Assembly: GCF_040359615.1 (NCBI RefSeq)
Contig: NZ_CP132942.1
Span: 3,100,001 to 3,164,000, forward strand
Reading direction: 5' to 3'
Origin: Tunturibacter psychrotolerans
GTDB taxonomy: Bacteria; Acidobacteriota; Terriglobia; Terriglobales; Acidobacteriaceae
Length of the DNA: 64,000 nucleotides
Shown: one piece after another, positions 10,301 through 16,417 of the stretch
Layout of the letters: each line of letters opens with the position of its first letter
How positions within the stretch are numbered: the first letter of the stretch is position 1
Program-made: the position numbers and the translations under genes
Notes under the pieces: generated by a model
What the model saw: the letters and a program-made list of their open reading frames with translations, nothing else
Database searches by the model: none
Told to the model about the DNA's origin: nothing

Positions 10301-10539
10301 TGCTCCAGCCGCCGGAGACTCTGAGGCGATGGGTGTTCTGCCGCGAGCGCCACTACCAGAACGGGGGATGGGTTGTCCTGCTGCCGGCCGCGGTAAAGGG
10401 TGAAGTCCGCAGCTTCCCGGAGGGGTACGAGCACGTACCCAGAAGGCTTTGTTCCGGAAGGTGTCCTCGTCGCCACGGCTGCAGCTCCCAGATCCCGCGC
10501 GTCTTGCGAAAATGGAATCCCAAGTGGCAATGTAGTCAT
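4306..10539 (-). CDS. Giant sigma54-dependent regulator: pseudokinase-AAA ATPase-GAF-PAS-PAS-AAA+(sigma54)-Fis
   Basis: A 2077-residue cytoplasmic signalling protein. Domains in order: protein-kinase-like (about 35-300, HKDIKPENVL near 158), AAA ATPase/STAND-like with P-loop GYSGIGKS (about 360), a long helical TPR-like sensor region (about 690-1300), GAF (about 1350-1480), two PAS domains (about 1495-1735), a sigma54-interaction AAA+ domain with Walker A GETGTGKE (about 1791) and GAFTGA (about 1836), and a Fis-type helix-turn-helix (about 2035-2065). The kinase part looks inactive: the usual VAIK-type lysine is missing in VLVVALAAEHP and the DFG motif reads GFG. The ATG at 10539 is chosen for the GGGGG site upstream; a TTG 18 bases earlier is also open. 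It probably activates the nearby -24/-12 promoters. Confidence 0.92.
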   Translation of the reverse strand: MTTLPLGIPFSQDARDLGAAAVATRTPSGTKPSGYVLVPLREAADFTLYRGRQQDNPSPVLVVALAAEHPSPQSLRRLEHEYSLAGEVDSAWAAKPLALTRHEGRAILVLKDPGGDPLDLILERGQGQPLDLTRALRIAIGLTAALCQVHRHGLIHKDIKPENVLVDDADCVWLTGFGVASRLPRELQPPAPPEIISGTLAYMAPEQTGRMNRSVDARSDFYSLGVTLYLMLTGALPFDAADPLEWVHCHIARRPTPPRDRAAVPEPLSAIVMKLLAKNAEDRYQTALGVEADLQKCFGEWESRGCIEPFQLGTHDVPNQLLIPEKLYGREREVNALLAAFERVVAGGRPELVLVSGYSGIGKSAVVNELRKFLVPPRGLFASGKFDQYKRDIPYATVAQAFQSLLRPLMSKPEGQLSKWRDDLLLALSPNGSLLIDLVPELKLIIGEQSPVAALPPQDAKTRSYLAFRRFISVFARPEHPLVLFLDDLQWLDVATLDFLEDLLVQQDLARLLVVGAYRDNEVDSEHPLMRKLSAIRQAGAAEQEIRLTPLSPADLAHLIADALHCESQPALLLAQLLHEKTSGNPFFVRQFIHALVEEGLITFDHRDARWRWDLDAIRAKGYTDNVVDLMVAKLNRLPVAIQKALQQFACIGNSAEAATLSAVLEASEQETEAELWEALHQELIVRSENSYRFAHDRIQEAAYSLIAEEARAEAHLRIGRLLHAHTPPEKREEAVFEIVNQLNRGAELIVSEEERFQVAELNLIAGKRAKGSTAYASALQYFVAGQALLADAAWKRDHDLIFQLELQRAECEFLTGELAIAAKRVEMLRSRASNTVELAMATCLGIDVYMAISQTNRAIAIGLDYLRHVGIDWPLHPTEEQVRSEYERTWSKLGSRAIEEVIDFPLMSDPTSIATLDVLTKVLSSAVFTDTNLFALVVCGAVSLSIEHGNNDGSCVHYVWLSFVAGHRFGDYKNALRFGQLGYDLVEKRGLKRFQAATYAAFANGIMPWMQHLSACCNVTRQAFEIAKTIGDLTYAAYSRISLNTLLIATGDPLAEVQREVENGLRFAQKAKICFAADMANLQLCLIRTLRGLTTKFGSFEHAEFDEIGFERRLESYPPAARWGYWVRKLQAHFFAGDFASAIEASLKARPLLATLPNFAPAEYEFYSALARAAFCDSATACQSREHYDALEAHYKHLQIWAENCPENFENRAALVGAEIARIEGRTLDAEKLYEDAIRSAQANSFVHNEALANELAAGFYRARGLEKVAKAYLKEARSLYARWGADGKVKQLDELYPRLRDERTHTSSTAIAPLAGQLDVETVVKASQALSSEMVLSSLIEKLVRIAVEHAGAERGLLILIRDREPWIEAEATTGPGRIELVVRQEQVTPSDLPQSALHYVIRTQESVLLDDASADEVYSKDEYVRQKRSRSIFCLPIVERAQLVGALYLENNLTACAFTPDRVAVLQFLASQAAISLENASLYSDLQRSEAFLTEGQSISHTGSFGWRVASGEIYWSAETYNIFELDRAVKPTLEMILPRYHPDDKDLVQQTLDRACEAKADFDLEHRLLMPDGSIKHLHISARVLTTSSGNLEFVGAVTDITAAKQAEEKSRRDDHELRHIADAIAQVIVVLGPNGRPVYANRVALEYTGLSIEEVRAESFRDRVVHPEDTEMFKEVRQNALLNGVPFETEQRVLGKDGKYRWFLLRYNPFRDEEGRLVRWYATAVDIEDRKVAEQRIQNENVTLREEIDRFSMFEEIVGSCEPMRQVLKQVAKVAPSGSTVLILGETGTGKELIARALHRRSNRAARAFVRVNCAAIPQSLIASELFGHEKGAFTGALQRRLGRFESADGGTLFLDEIGDLPMETQIALLRVLQEREFERVGSNHPIPVDVRLIAATNRDLPAAVAAGTFRQDLFYRLHVVPIVVPPLRERAADIPLLVEYFVGRYAKAAGKKIQHIGRQTLEQLTAYGWPGNIRELQNVVERAVILGETDTFFVDESWLKRESAESRQPREGLSTLSDREVGMIEAALADCHGRISGPSGAAAKLGIPRQTLESKIRRLKISKYDLKHQSS

Positions 10540-10895
10540 GTGGATCCCCCGAGCCAATTGCGCTTATGGCAGTCGCAGTCTTTCCGTATTCGAGCTTCGA
10601 ATTGTCTCGGGCGTTCAGGGATTGCTACGTGCCTTCGCTTGGATCGAGCCATGTCTGCCATGCTCGATACTTTTGAAGTGAGTATCAAGGAAGGTTCGGA
10701 AGATTGTATCCCCCAAAGGAATGGATTTTCAACGCCAGTGACTGGTGCGTATCGGATACCACTATTTAGGGGATTTGATGCCCAAGCATGTGTACAGCAT
10801 CCAGCGATTGCCGGTCACATGACGTTCTGCTCTCCGTGCGCTTCGGGCACGTACAGCTATCAACAGCTAGCCTCAGGTTCAGGAGCCAGGCAACT
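10540..10895. other. Intergenic region upstream of the sigma54 regulator
   Basis: No gene-like frame is supported on either strand. The region must hold the promoter of the regulator (minus strand) and leads into the activator-site/promoter unit on the plus strand that starts at 10896. The long plus-strand frame that crosses it from 9790 is a shadow of the regulator gene. Confidence 0.5.
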
Positions 10896-10917
10896 GGCTG
10901 AGTCCTCGTCATTTTGC
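10896..10917 (+). promoter_or_regulatory. Putative upstream activator site, copy C
   Basis: GGCTGAGTCCTCGTCATTTT plus GC differs at only a few positions from the 22-bp motif found twice more in the window. It lies 57 bp before the GG of a weaker -24/-12 element at 10973-10988. A trailing GCAGC block about 8 bp further on is also shared with the other two copies. Confidence 0.55.
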
Positions 10918-10972
10918 CGAAAAGGCAGCACGAAGAATTGATGTAGTCCATTTTGCTTCAGTTGTTTACGAA

Positions 10973-10988
10973 TGGCCCTCGCCATGCC
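10973..10988 (+). promoter_or_regulatory. Candidate sigma54 promoter (weaker match)
   Basis: TGGCCCTCGCCATGCC keeps GG-N10-GC but departs from consensus in both hexamers. Its position relative to the activator motif (57 bp) equals the spacing at the two stronger promoters, which is the main reason to believe it. It lies about 70 bp before the SDR relic. Confidence 0.45.
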
Positions 10989-11059
10989 TACCCGGATACT
11001 GCAGGAACGTGGATTCGCGAATCTGTTACCGGTGATGAGTTGATAAAGAGGAGCAAGTA

Positions 11060-11209
11060 ATGACTTCTTCACCTTCCATCCGGATTACTCGCGCTTTCAA
11101 TGGGATTGGCGTTGTCTATGCCGACCGCTTCGCCACGCGGGGCCATGCTCTCGTATCGGTAGCCCACGACCGCGCCCGAAAGGAATGGTCAACCAATGTT
11201 GAGGATTGA
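11060..11209 (+). pseudogene. Short-chain dehydrogenase (SDR) relic
   Basis: A 49-residue frame with a good ribosome site (GAGGAG) covers only the first nucleotide-binding element of a classical SDR: ITRAFNGIGVVYADRFATRG, then HALVSVAHDRAR. It aligns with the usual TGxxxGIG...YADRLAxRGHDLxLVARDRxR. The glycine motif is damaged (TGAS replaced by TRAF) and about 200 further residues are missing. It was probably a target of the sigma54 promoter just upstream. Confidence 0.7.
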
Positions 11210-11483
11210 AAAGGAGTCGGACGGAGACACTACGAGCCTGCGGTTCAGTGGCCGAATTCAATCGGACAATATCGCCAACATACGGGCTCAAATGGACGAT
11301 CACAACGTTCACATACTCCTGGACTTGGGTGAGGTCACTCTTGTGGACGTTGAGGTTGTACGATTCTTAAGTGACTGCGAGAACGGGGGGATTGCATTGG
11401 TTCATTGTCCTCCTTATGTGCGCGAGTGGATTCTTCGCGAGCGAGCCGAAGGGGCACAGCCGCAAGTTTCGGATAACATCTGA
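11196..11483 (+). CDS. STAS-like small protein
   Basis: 95 residues with alternating strands and helices resembling a STAS/anti-anti-sigma fold: LRFSGRIQSDNIANIRAQM, then ILLDLGEVTLVDVEVVRFL, then a conserved-looking CPPYVREWILRERAEG end. The phosphorylatable serine of SpoIIAA-type STAS proteins (D-S-S-G) is absent; the position reads DVEV. The start overlaps the end of the SDR relic by 14 bases. It may belong to the same sigma54-driven transcript. Function unknown; a role as a scaffold or signalling partner is only inference. Confidence 0.65.
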   Translation: MLRIEKESDGDTTSLRFSGRIQSDNIANIRAQMDDHNVHILLDLGEVTLVDVEVVRFLSDCENGGIALVHCPPYVREWILRERAEGAQPQVSDNI

Positions 11484-11863
11484 TTCGTTCGTGTCGTCCG
11501 GGCAATTGAACAAGGCAACGTCGTCCGCTGGTATGGAATCAACGCCGATATCGATTACCGGAAACGCCGAGCAGAAACTGCAGGAAGATGAGCGGAATCT
11601 GCGCGATCACCGATGTTTATTCGCCAACCATCCTTGCCCTGGCGCGCTGCGAAAAACTTGGGATTCCCCGACAAACGGTTGAATCGACGATCAGACGTCT
11701 GTGAATCAACAAGTACGGTCTGAAACCTCAATCCTTCCAATGGGACGGCTCTCGTTTCCGACGAGCGGCTCCTGCCATCACATTCTCTTTCCGTCTGCCC
11801 AGACCAAGCGCCCTCGAAAGGTTAGTCCATCCGTTGCTGATTCAGTTTTTGATTTCAGCACTT
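11484..11863 (+). pseudogene. Relic of a second sigma54 regulator 3' end plus its downstream spacer
   Basis: From about 11652 the plus strand reads EKLGIPRQTVESTIRRL then a stop, then INKYGLKPQS. This matches the Fis-type C-terminus of the 2077-residue regulator (AAKLGIPRQTLESKIRRL, ISKYDLKHQS). The bases after the stop also align with the spacer following the real regulator (for example CGACGAGCGGC and TAGTCCATCCGT blocks). Upstream of 11640 no further regulator sequence is recognisable, so nearly all of that second gene is gone. Confidence 0.75.
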
Positions 11864-11864
11864 C

Positions 11865-11886
11865 TGCTGAGCGCTCGTCATTTTGC
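11865..11886 (+). promoter_or_regulatory. Putative upstream activator site, copy B
   Basis: Identical over 22 bp to the motif at 4169-4190. It lies 58 bp upstream of the GG of the sigma54 promoter at 11942-11960. See copy A for the proposed role. Confidence 0.6.
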
Positions 11887-11941
11887 TGAGGATGCAGCAT
11901 GAATCTGATGATGACGCTGTCTCTTCTCAGCACCTTAGCAA

Positions 11942-11960
11942 ATGGCAGGATACCTGCTTT
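11942..11960 (+). promoter_or_regulatory. Sigma54 (-24/-12) promoter
   Basis: ATGGCAGGATACCTGCTTT has GG at 11944-11945 and GC at 11956-11957, ten bases apart. It predicts transcription starting near 11969 and a leader of about 45 bases before the SnoaL-like start at 12014. It is nearly identical to the promoter at 4095-4112. Confidence 0.7.
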
Positions 11961-12013
11961 ATCTAATTGCGAAAGCGCAGAAGACAGATAGCAAACGACA
12001 AGGAGAGATTCAA

Positions 12014-12418
12014 ATGGCAATTACATCAGACAGTGTTCGGGAGATCTTCAAGGGACTTGAGAACGGCGACGGCGCTGCGTTCTTCGAACGGGTAGCCGAC
12101 GACGTCGCCTGGACAGTGATGGGCACCCACCCCCTCGCCGGTCACTACTGTAGCAAGAAGGCTTTCACGGAGGGCACCTTCTCCAAGTTGAGCCAGGTTC
12201 TCCCACACGGCGCGCAGCTCCATGTGGAGGATTTGATCGTAAAGGACGACGAGGCGGTAGTTGAACTTCATTCTCTAGCGACAGCAAAGAACGGCATGCG
12301 CTTCGACAATCGCTACTGCTGGGTAGTTTATTTCCGAGAGGGATTGATCGTGCGAGTTCGTGCCTACCTCGACTCGGCAATGGTCGCCCGGTTGTTCGAG
12401 GAGAATCCGATTGCCTGA
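12014..12418 (+). CDS. SnoaL-like / NTF2-family protein
   Basis: 134 residues with the cone-shaped NTF2/SnoaL-like pattern: an N-terminal helix, DDVAWTVMGTHPLAGHY, then FDNRYCWVVYFREGLIVRVRAYLDS. The family includes ketosteroid-isomerase-like enzymes and many stress-related proteins; no substrate can be assigned. The ATG at 12014 follows AAGGAGAG; an upstream in-frame ATG at 11942 lies inside the promoter and is rejected. It stands under a sigma54 promoter with an activator-site motif and is the intact relative of the relic at 3902-4042. Confidence 0.85.
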   Translation: MAITSDSVREIFKGLENGDGAAFFERVADDVAWTVMGTHPLAGHYCSKKAFTEGTFSKLSQVLPHGAQLHVEDLIVKDDEAVVELHSLATAKNGMRFDNRYCWVVYFREGLIVRVRAYLDSAMVARLFEENPIA

Positions 12419-12530
12419 TCGGCTGCGATGATCTCCCATTTCTGCCGCCTCCAATATGAACCAGACGGAATGACGGTCGACCGTTATTGATCGGCGTTGA
12501 GATCAGTTGAGAACGCTTGAAGGAGCCGTG

Positions 12531-13391
12531 ATGACGCTTCCGAAGTTGCAACAATCGATTCTTTCGCTGAAGAGTTGGCTGTTCACACCAGCGACCAAAT
12601 CTGACAGATTTGCCCGTGCAGCCGAGGTACACGCCGACGCCCTGATCGTTGATCTTGAAGACGCAGTGGCGCCTTCCGCAAAGAAAGAAGCGCGCGAGGC
12701 AGCACTTCGCTACCTTGCAGTGACTCACGCAGACCATCTCCCTTGTGCGCTGAGAATTAATTCCCCGGACACGATGTTCGGGTTCGATGACCTAGAGGCT
12801 CTATTAAGCTCTCCGGCCGATCCTGATTATCTGATCTTACCGAAATGCGGATCGTCCGCTCTCATTGGCTTGGTAGGAAATCTGCTGCGAGAGACGGGCA
12901 AGACGGCGCAGATTATCGCGCTTATCGAGAGCGCCAAGGGTGTGGGGGCTCTTGATGAGATAGTCCGAGGAGACGCCAAGCCAGCTGCCTTGCTCTTCGG
13001 CGCGGCGGACATGGCCGCGGATCTTGGGGCGGAAACTGCGTGGGAGCCCCTGCTTTGGGTACGGTCGCGCGTCGTTCAATCTGCTGCATCAACCGGGATA
13101 GCGCTCTTGGATTCGCCCTATTTCAATATTGGGGACACAGAAGGCCTCAAGCAGGAGACGAAAGCCTCGGAGAGTCTGGGATTTCACGGCAAATGTGCAA
13201 TCCACCCGGCACAAATTGCAATCATCAATGAGGTCTTAACCCCGAACGAACAACAAGTAGCCAAGGCACGCCAGATTCTTGTCGTGAACCAGAAGGGTGT
13301 AGGTTCTGTGGATCACCAGATGGTGGATGAAGCCGTTGCACGCAAGGCGAGACTCGTCCTTGAACGAGCTGGAATCGCTGTTGAGAAATAA
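12531..13391 (+). CDS. CitE-family CoA-ester lyase, probable (S)-citramalyl-CoA lyase
   Basis: A 286-residue HpcH/HpaI/CitE TIM-barrel lyase. Motifs are SWLFTPATKSDRFARAA, LIVDLEDAVAP, an arginine in ALRIN, LPKCGS, IALIESAKGV, LLFGAADMAADLGAET and GKCAIHPAQI. The family cleaves 3-hydroxyacyl-CoA esters such as citramalyl- or malyl-CoA. Together with the MaoC and CoA-transferase genes that follow, it matches the RipC/Ccl enzyme of itaconate breakdown, which releases acetyl-CoA and pyruvate. The start has AAGGAG five bases before ATG. Malyl-CoA or methylmalyl-CoA lyase activity remains possible. Confidence 0.85.
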   Translation: MTLPKLQQSILSLKSWLFTPATKSDRFARAAEVHADALIVDLEDAVAPSAKKEAREAALRYLAVTHADHLPCALRINSPDTMFGFDDLEALLSSPADPDYLILPKCGSSALIGLVGNLLRETGKTAQIIALIESAKGVGALDEIVRGDAKPAALLFGAADMAADLGAETAWEPLLWVRSRVVQSAASTGIALLDSPYFNIGDTEGLKQETKASESLGFHGKCAIHPAQIAIINEVLTPNEQQVAKARQILVVNQKGVGSVDHQMVDEAVARKARLVLERAGIAVEK

Positions 13392-13446
13392 GTCTTGCCA
13401 TCTGGAGCGGAAATTAGTGAAAGAAACGCAACGAGAAGGAGAGGAC

Positions 13447-13971
13447 ATGGAGAAGACACTATCGGCATACCGGGAGCTAGGCCCGAAGCACTATCGCGAG
13501 ACATCTGGCCTTTACTACGAGGATTTCGAAGTTGGGGACGTATTCGAGCACCGTCCGGGAAGGACGATCACAGATGTAGACAACATCTGGATGACGTTGC
13601 TGACCCTGAATGTGCAACCTGTCCATTTCGATGCCGCCTACGCCTCGCAGACAGAGTGGAAGAAGATGCTGGTGGACAGCACGTTCACCCTCGCACTCGT
13701 CACTGGCATGAGCGTCCGAACCATCAGCGCCAAGGTCGTTGCCAATCTGGGATGGGACAAGGTCAAGGCGACGCACCCGGTTTTCGCAGGTGACACGCTC
13801 TACGCGGAATCGACGGTTTTATTCAAGCGCGAATCAAAGAGTCGCCCCACGCAAGGGATCGTGACGGTTTCCACACGCGGGCTGAATCAGGATGGCAAGG
13901 AAGTGATGAGTTTCGAGCGCACGATGCTGATTTACAAGCGGGGTCACCAACCGGACTCCGCGAAATACTAG
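13447..13971 (+). CDS. MaoC-type enoyl-CoA hydratase, probable itaconyl-/mesaconyl-CoA hydratase
   Basis: 174 residues with a hot-dog MaoC fold: YYEDFEVGDVFEHRPGRTIT, DNIWMTLLTLNVQPVHFDAAYA (hydratase 2-like active-site helix with D/H), and HPVFAGDTLYAESTVL. The ATG at 13447 follows AAGGAGAGG; the longer frame from 13327 would overlap the lyase gene and lacks a good site. In RipABC/Ict-Ich-Ccl sets a MaoC protein hydrates itaconyl-CoA to citramalyl-CoA, the substrate of the lyase encoded just upstream. It is separated from that gene by 55 bases. Confidence 0.83.
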   Translation: MEKTLSAYRELGPKHYRETSGLYYEDFEVGDVFEHRPGRTITDVDNIWMTLLTLNVQPVHFDAAYASQTEWKKMLVDSTFTLALVTGMSVRTISAKVVANLGWDKVKATHPVFAGDTLYAESTVLFKRESKSRPTQGIVTVSTRGLNQDGKEVMSFERTMLIYKRGHQPDSAKY

Positions 13972-14034
13972 ATCTTACACAAGCCCGAACTACGCACGAA
14001 TCGTCAACGCGGATCGGATCCGGGGGGAAAAATC

Positions 14035-15360
14035 ATGATGGAACCCAAATCGTTTTATCGATCGAAGCTCACCACGCCCGCAGACGCGGTAGGGCGGATT
14101 GCCTCGGGAGCCACCCTGTCGATGGGCATGGCCATGACCGAGCCGCCGGCGTTACTCAACGCACTGGCGGACCGTGCCGCCGCGGGCGAAGTCGATGATC
14201 TGAAGATCTACTACTTTGAGTCCACGCGTATCGCGGGCGAGTCGATTCTGCGCTATGAGCTTACAGGCCGCATTCATCCCTATTGCATGTTCGTCACGGG
14301 AGTCGAGCGTGCCCTGATCAAAAAAGGGATACAGGACGGGGGGCGCAAGGTGCTCACCTACGTTCCAAGCAACTTCCATCAATCCACCCGGCTCCTGACG
14401 GAACATATCTGCATCGACACCTTTCTCGTGACCGTGTCGCCCATGGATCGCCATGGGTACTTTACCTTTGGCACGGGGAATGACTACTCCAGCAAGGTAG
14501 CTCGCGCGGCCAAGCACCTGATCGTGGAGGTGAACGATCAGATGCCGCGGGTCTATGGTTCGCTGGCGCAACTACATATCTCAGAAGTCGATGTCATCGT
14601 CGAGAACAACGCACCGTTATTGGAGTTACCAGTTCCTGAGTCTGCACCGGAGGACGCCACGATTGGCGGGATCATCGCCGAGATGGTGCCGGATGGTGCA
14701 TGCCTGCAGATGGGCGTCGGTGCGCTACCAAACCTGGTCTGCACGCAACTCAGTGGCCGGAAGGATCTCGGCATTCACACGGAGGCGCTCTGTCCCGGGA
14801 TGATCGACCTTATCGATGCGGGCGTGGTGACCAACCGGCGCAAGCGGCTCAATTCCGGAAAGACCGTCTTCACCTTCGCCATAGGGCAAAAGGCTATGTA
14901 CGACTTCCTTGACGACAACCCGTCCGTCGAGAGCCACCCGGTCGATTATGTCAACGACCCGCACATCATCGCCCAAAACGATAACGTCGTCTCGGTCAAT
15001 GCCGCCTTGCAAGTCGACTTGACCGGAGCTGTCAACGCTGAACACATGCTCGGTCACCAGTACAGCGCAACGGGAGGCCAACTCGACTTTGTGCGTGGCG
15101 CTTACGCCTCCTTCGGAGGCAAGTCGATCATTGCCTGCCATTCGACTGCGGCGAAAGGCAAGGTGTCGCGAATCGTGGCTCGGCTGGACGGCCCGGTGAC
15201 CACTCCGCGCACCGACACGCAGTTTGTCGTCACAGAATTCGGTTGGACGGACCTAAAAGGTAAGTCATCGACGGAGCGGGCCAAAGCATTGATCGCCCTG
15301 GCCCACCCCGAGTTCCAAGGTGAGCTCACGGCGGCGGCCAAGGGAATGCACCTGGTTTGA
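14035..15360 (+). CDS. Acetyl-CoA hydrolase/transferase-family CoA-transferase (RipA/Ict-like)
   Basis: 441 residues of the 4-hydroxybutyrate/succinyl-CoA transferase family. The expected catalytic glutamate is E250 in LGIHTEAL, followed by the usual LIDAGVVTNRRK. GVGALPN and the C-terminal VVTEFGWTDLKGKSS are also family features. The protein would activate a dicarboxylate by moving CoA from succinyl- or acetyl-CoA. Third in a series lyase-hydratase-transferase, it fits itaconate CoA-transferase. Codon choice is more GC-rich here than in the genes before the operon, a mild sign of different origin. Confidence 0.85.
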   Translation: MMEPKSFYRSKLTTPADAVGRIASGATLSMGMAMTEPPALLNALADRAAAGEVDDLKIYYFESTRIAGESILRYELTGRIHPYCMFVTGVERALIKKGIQDGGRKVLTYVPSNFHQSTRLLTEHICIDTFLVTVSPMDRHGYFTFGTGNDYSSKVARAAKHLIVEVNDQMPRVYGSLAQLHISEVDVIVENNAPLLELPVPESAPEDATIGGIIAEMVPDGACLQMGVGALPNLVCTQLSGRKDLGIHTEALCPGMIDLIDAGVVTNRRKRLNSGKTVFTFAIGQKAMYDFLDDNPSVESHPVDYVNDPHIIAQNDNVVSVNAALQVDLTGAVNAEHMLGHQYSATGGQLDFVRGAYASFGGKSIIACHSTAAKGKVSRIVARLDGPVTTPRTDTQFVVTEFGWTDLKGKSSTERAKALIALAHPEFQGELTAAAKGMHLV

Positions 15361-15388
15361 GAAGTTCAGGACAACAGGGCCAACAACC

Positions 15389-16378
15389 ATGCTAGATACC
15401 ATTTTGAGCGCACTCCTTCCGATGGTCGTCACCTTTTTACTCGGTTTCGTGTCGGCCTGGCGACACGATTTTGGGTCAAAGGATGCCTCGACCCTGAATC
15501 GGATGGTGCTTCAATACGCAGTACCGCTGGCGCTTTTTGCCGGAACCGTTATGACGTCGCGCAAGGCACTCAGTCAGGACGTGCCGCTAGTTATTACCCT
15601 GTGCGTCAGCATTATTGGCTTCTACTGTGTGGTGTTTCTGTTTTCCCGACTAGTTCTTCATATGCAAGTGAGTAGTAGCGCGCTGGCCGCGCTGACGGCT
15701 TCCGCACCAGCAGTGCCTTTCGTTGGCCCAGCCGTGCTCGGCGATCTATTCGGAGGGCTCAGCGCCATTCCGATCGCGATAGCCAGCCTGGTCATCAATC
15801 TCACGGTCGTGCCAATCACGATTCTGCTTCTCGCATTGGATTCGACAGGGAGAGATTCAGAGAACAAAAGTTCTGTTCTGCAGGCAGGAAGGGATTCAGC
15901 ATCGGCTCCTAAATCATACGTCTCGGTGTTCACTGGCAAACTCGTGGAAACCGTCAAAGAACCGATCGTTTGGGCACCGGTCCTCGCTTTCGTTATTGTG
16001 TTGAGCGGCCTCCGCATTCCTCAACTCATCGTCCACTCGCTTGCCCTGCTCGGCCACGCATCCGGAGGCGTCGCGCTCTTTGCCTGCGGGATCGTACTTG
16101 CATCCGGAAAGATCAAAGTCAACCGATATGTCTTGTTCTTCGTATTCCTGAAAAACATCATTCAGCCCGCCCTGGTTCTGGGTGGTTTGCGATGGATGGG
16201 CTATGGCAATCCTGTAGTCAGTGAGGCTGTACTGACGACGGCCATTCCAGCCATGCCTATTGTGCTCATGCTTGCTTTGCAGTACCGCGTCGCACAGGAG
16301 GAGGCAGCATCCTCCGTATTCCTCAGCGTAATGGGCTCGATCGTCACGATGGGAGTTTTCATCGCCCTGACGCACTAA
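15389..16378 (+). CDS. AEC-family transporter
   Basis: 329 residues, strongly hydrophobic, with about ten membrane segments in two halves joined by a polar loop near residues 150-175. The auxin-efflux-carrier/MdcF family is recognised by MLDTILSALLPMVVTFLLG at the start and by ASAPAVPFVGPAVLGDLFG. Members move malonate, malate or other organic acids. Its place between the CoA-transferase and the PrpD-type gene suggests transport of the acid the operon degrades. A malonate transporter role (MdcF) is the alternative, given mdcA in the same region. The ATG at 15389 begins a normal-length protein. Confidence 0.8.
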   Translation: MLDTILSALLPMVVTFLLGFVSAWRHDFGSKDASTLNRMVLQYAVPLALFAGTVMTSRKALSQDVPLVITLCVSIIGFYCVVFLFSRLVLHMQVSSSALAALTASAPAVPFVGPAVLGDLFGGLSAIPIAIASLVINLTVVPITILLLALDSTGRDSENKSSVLQAGRDSASAPKSYVSVFTGKLVETVKEPIVWAPVLAFVIVLSGLRIPQLIVHSLALLGHASGGVALFACGIVLASGKIKVNRYVLFFVFLKNIIQPALVLGGLRWMGYGNPVVSEAVLTTAIPAMPIVLMLALQYRVAQEEAASSVFLSVMGSIVTMGVFIALTH

Positions 16379-16417
16379 ACAAAATGGACTTACTTCTAGA
16401 AACGGAGAACTCAAATC

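Noticed and set aside
9790..10941. 383-codon plus-strand frame
   Set aside because: Antisense to the N-terminal part of the giant regulator, no recognisable domain and odd composition. The minus-strand protein has clear domains throughout.
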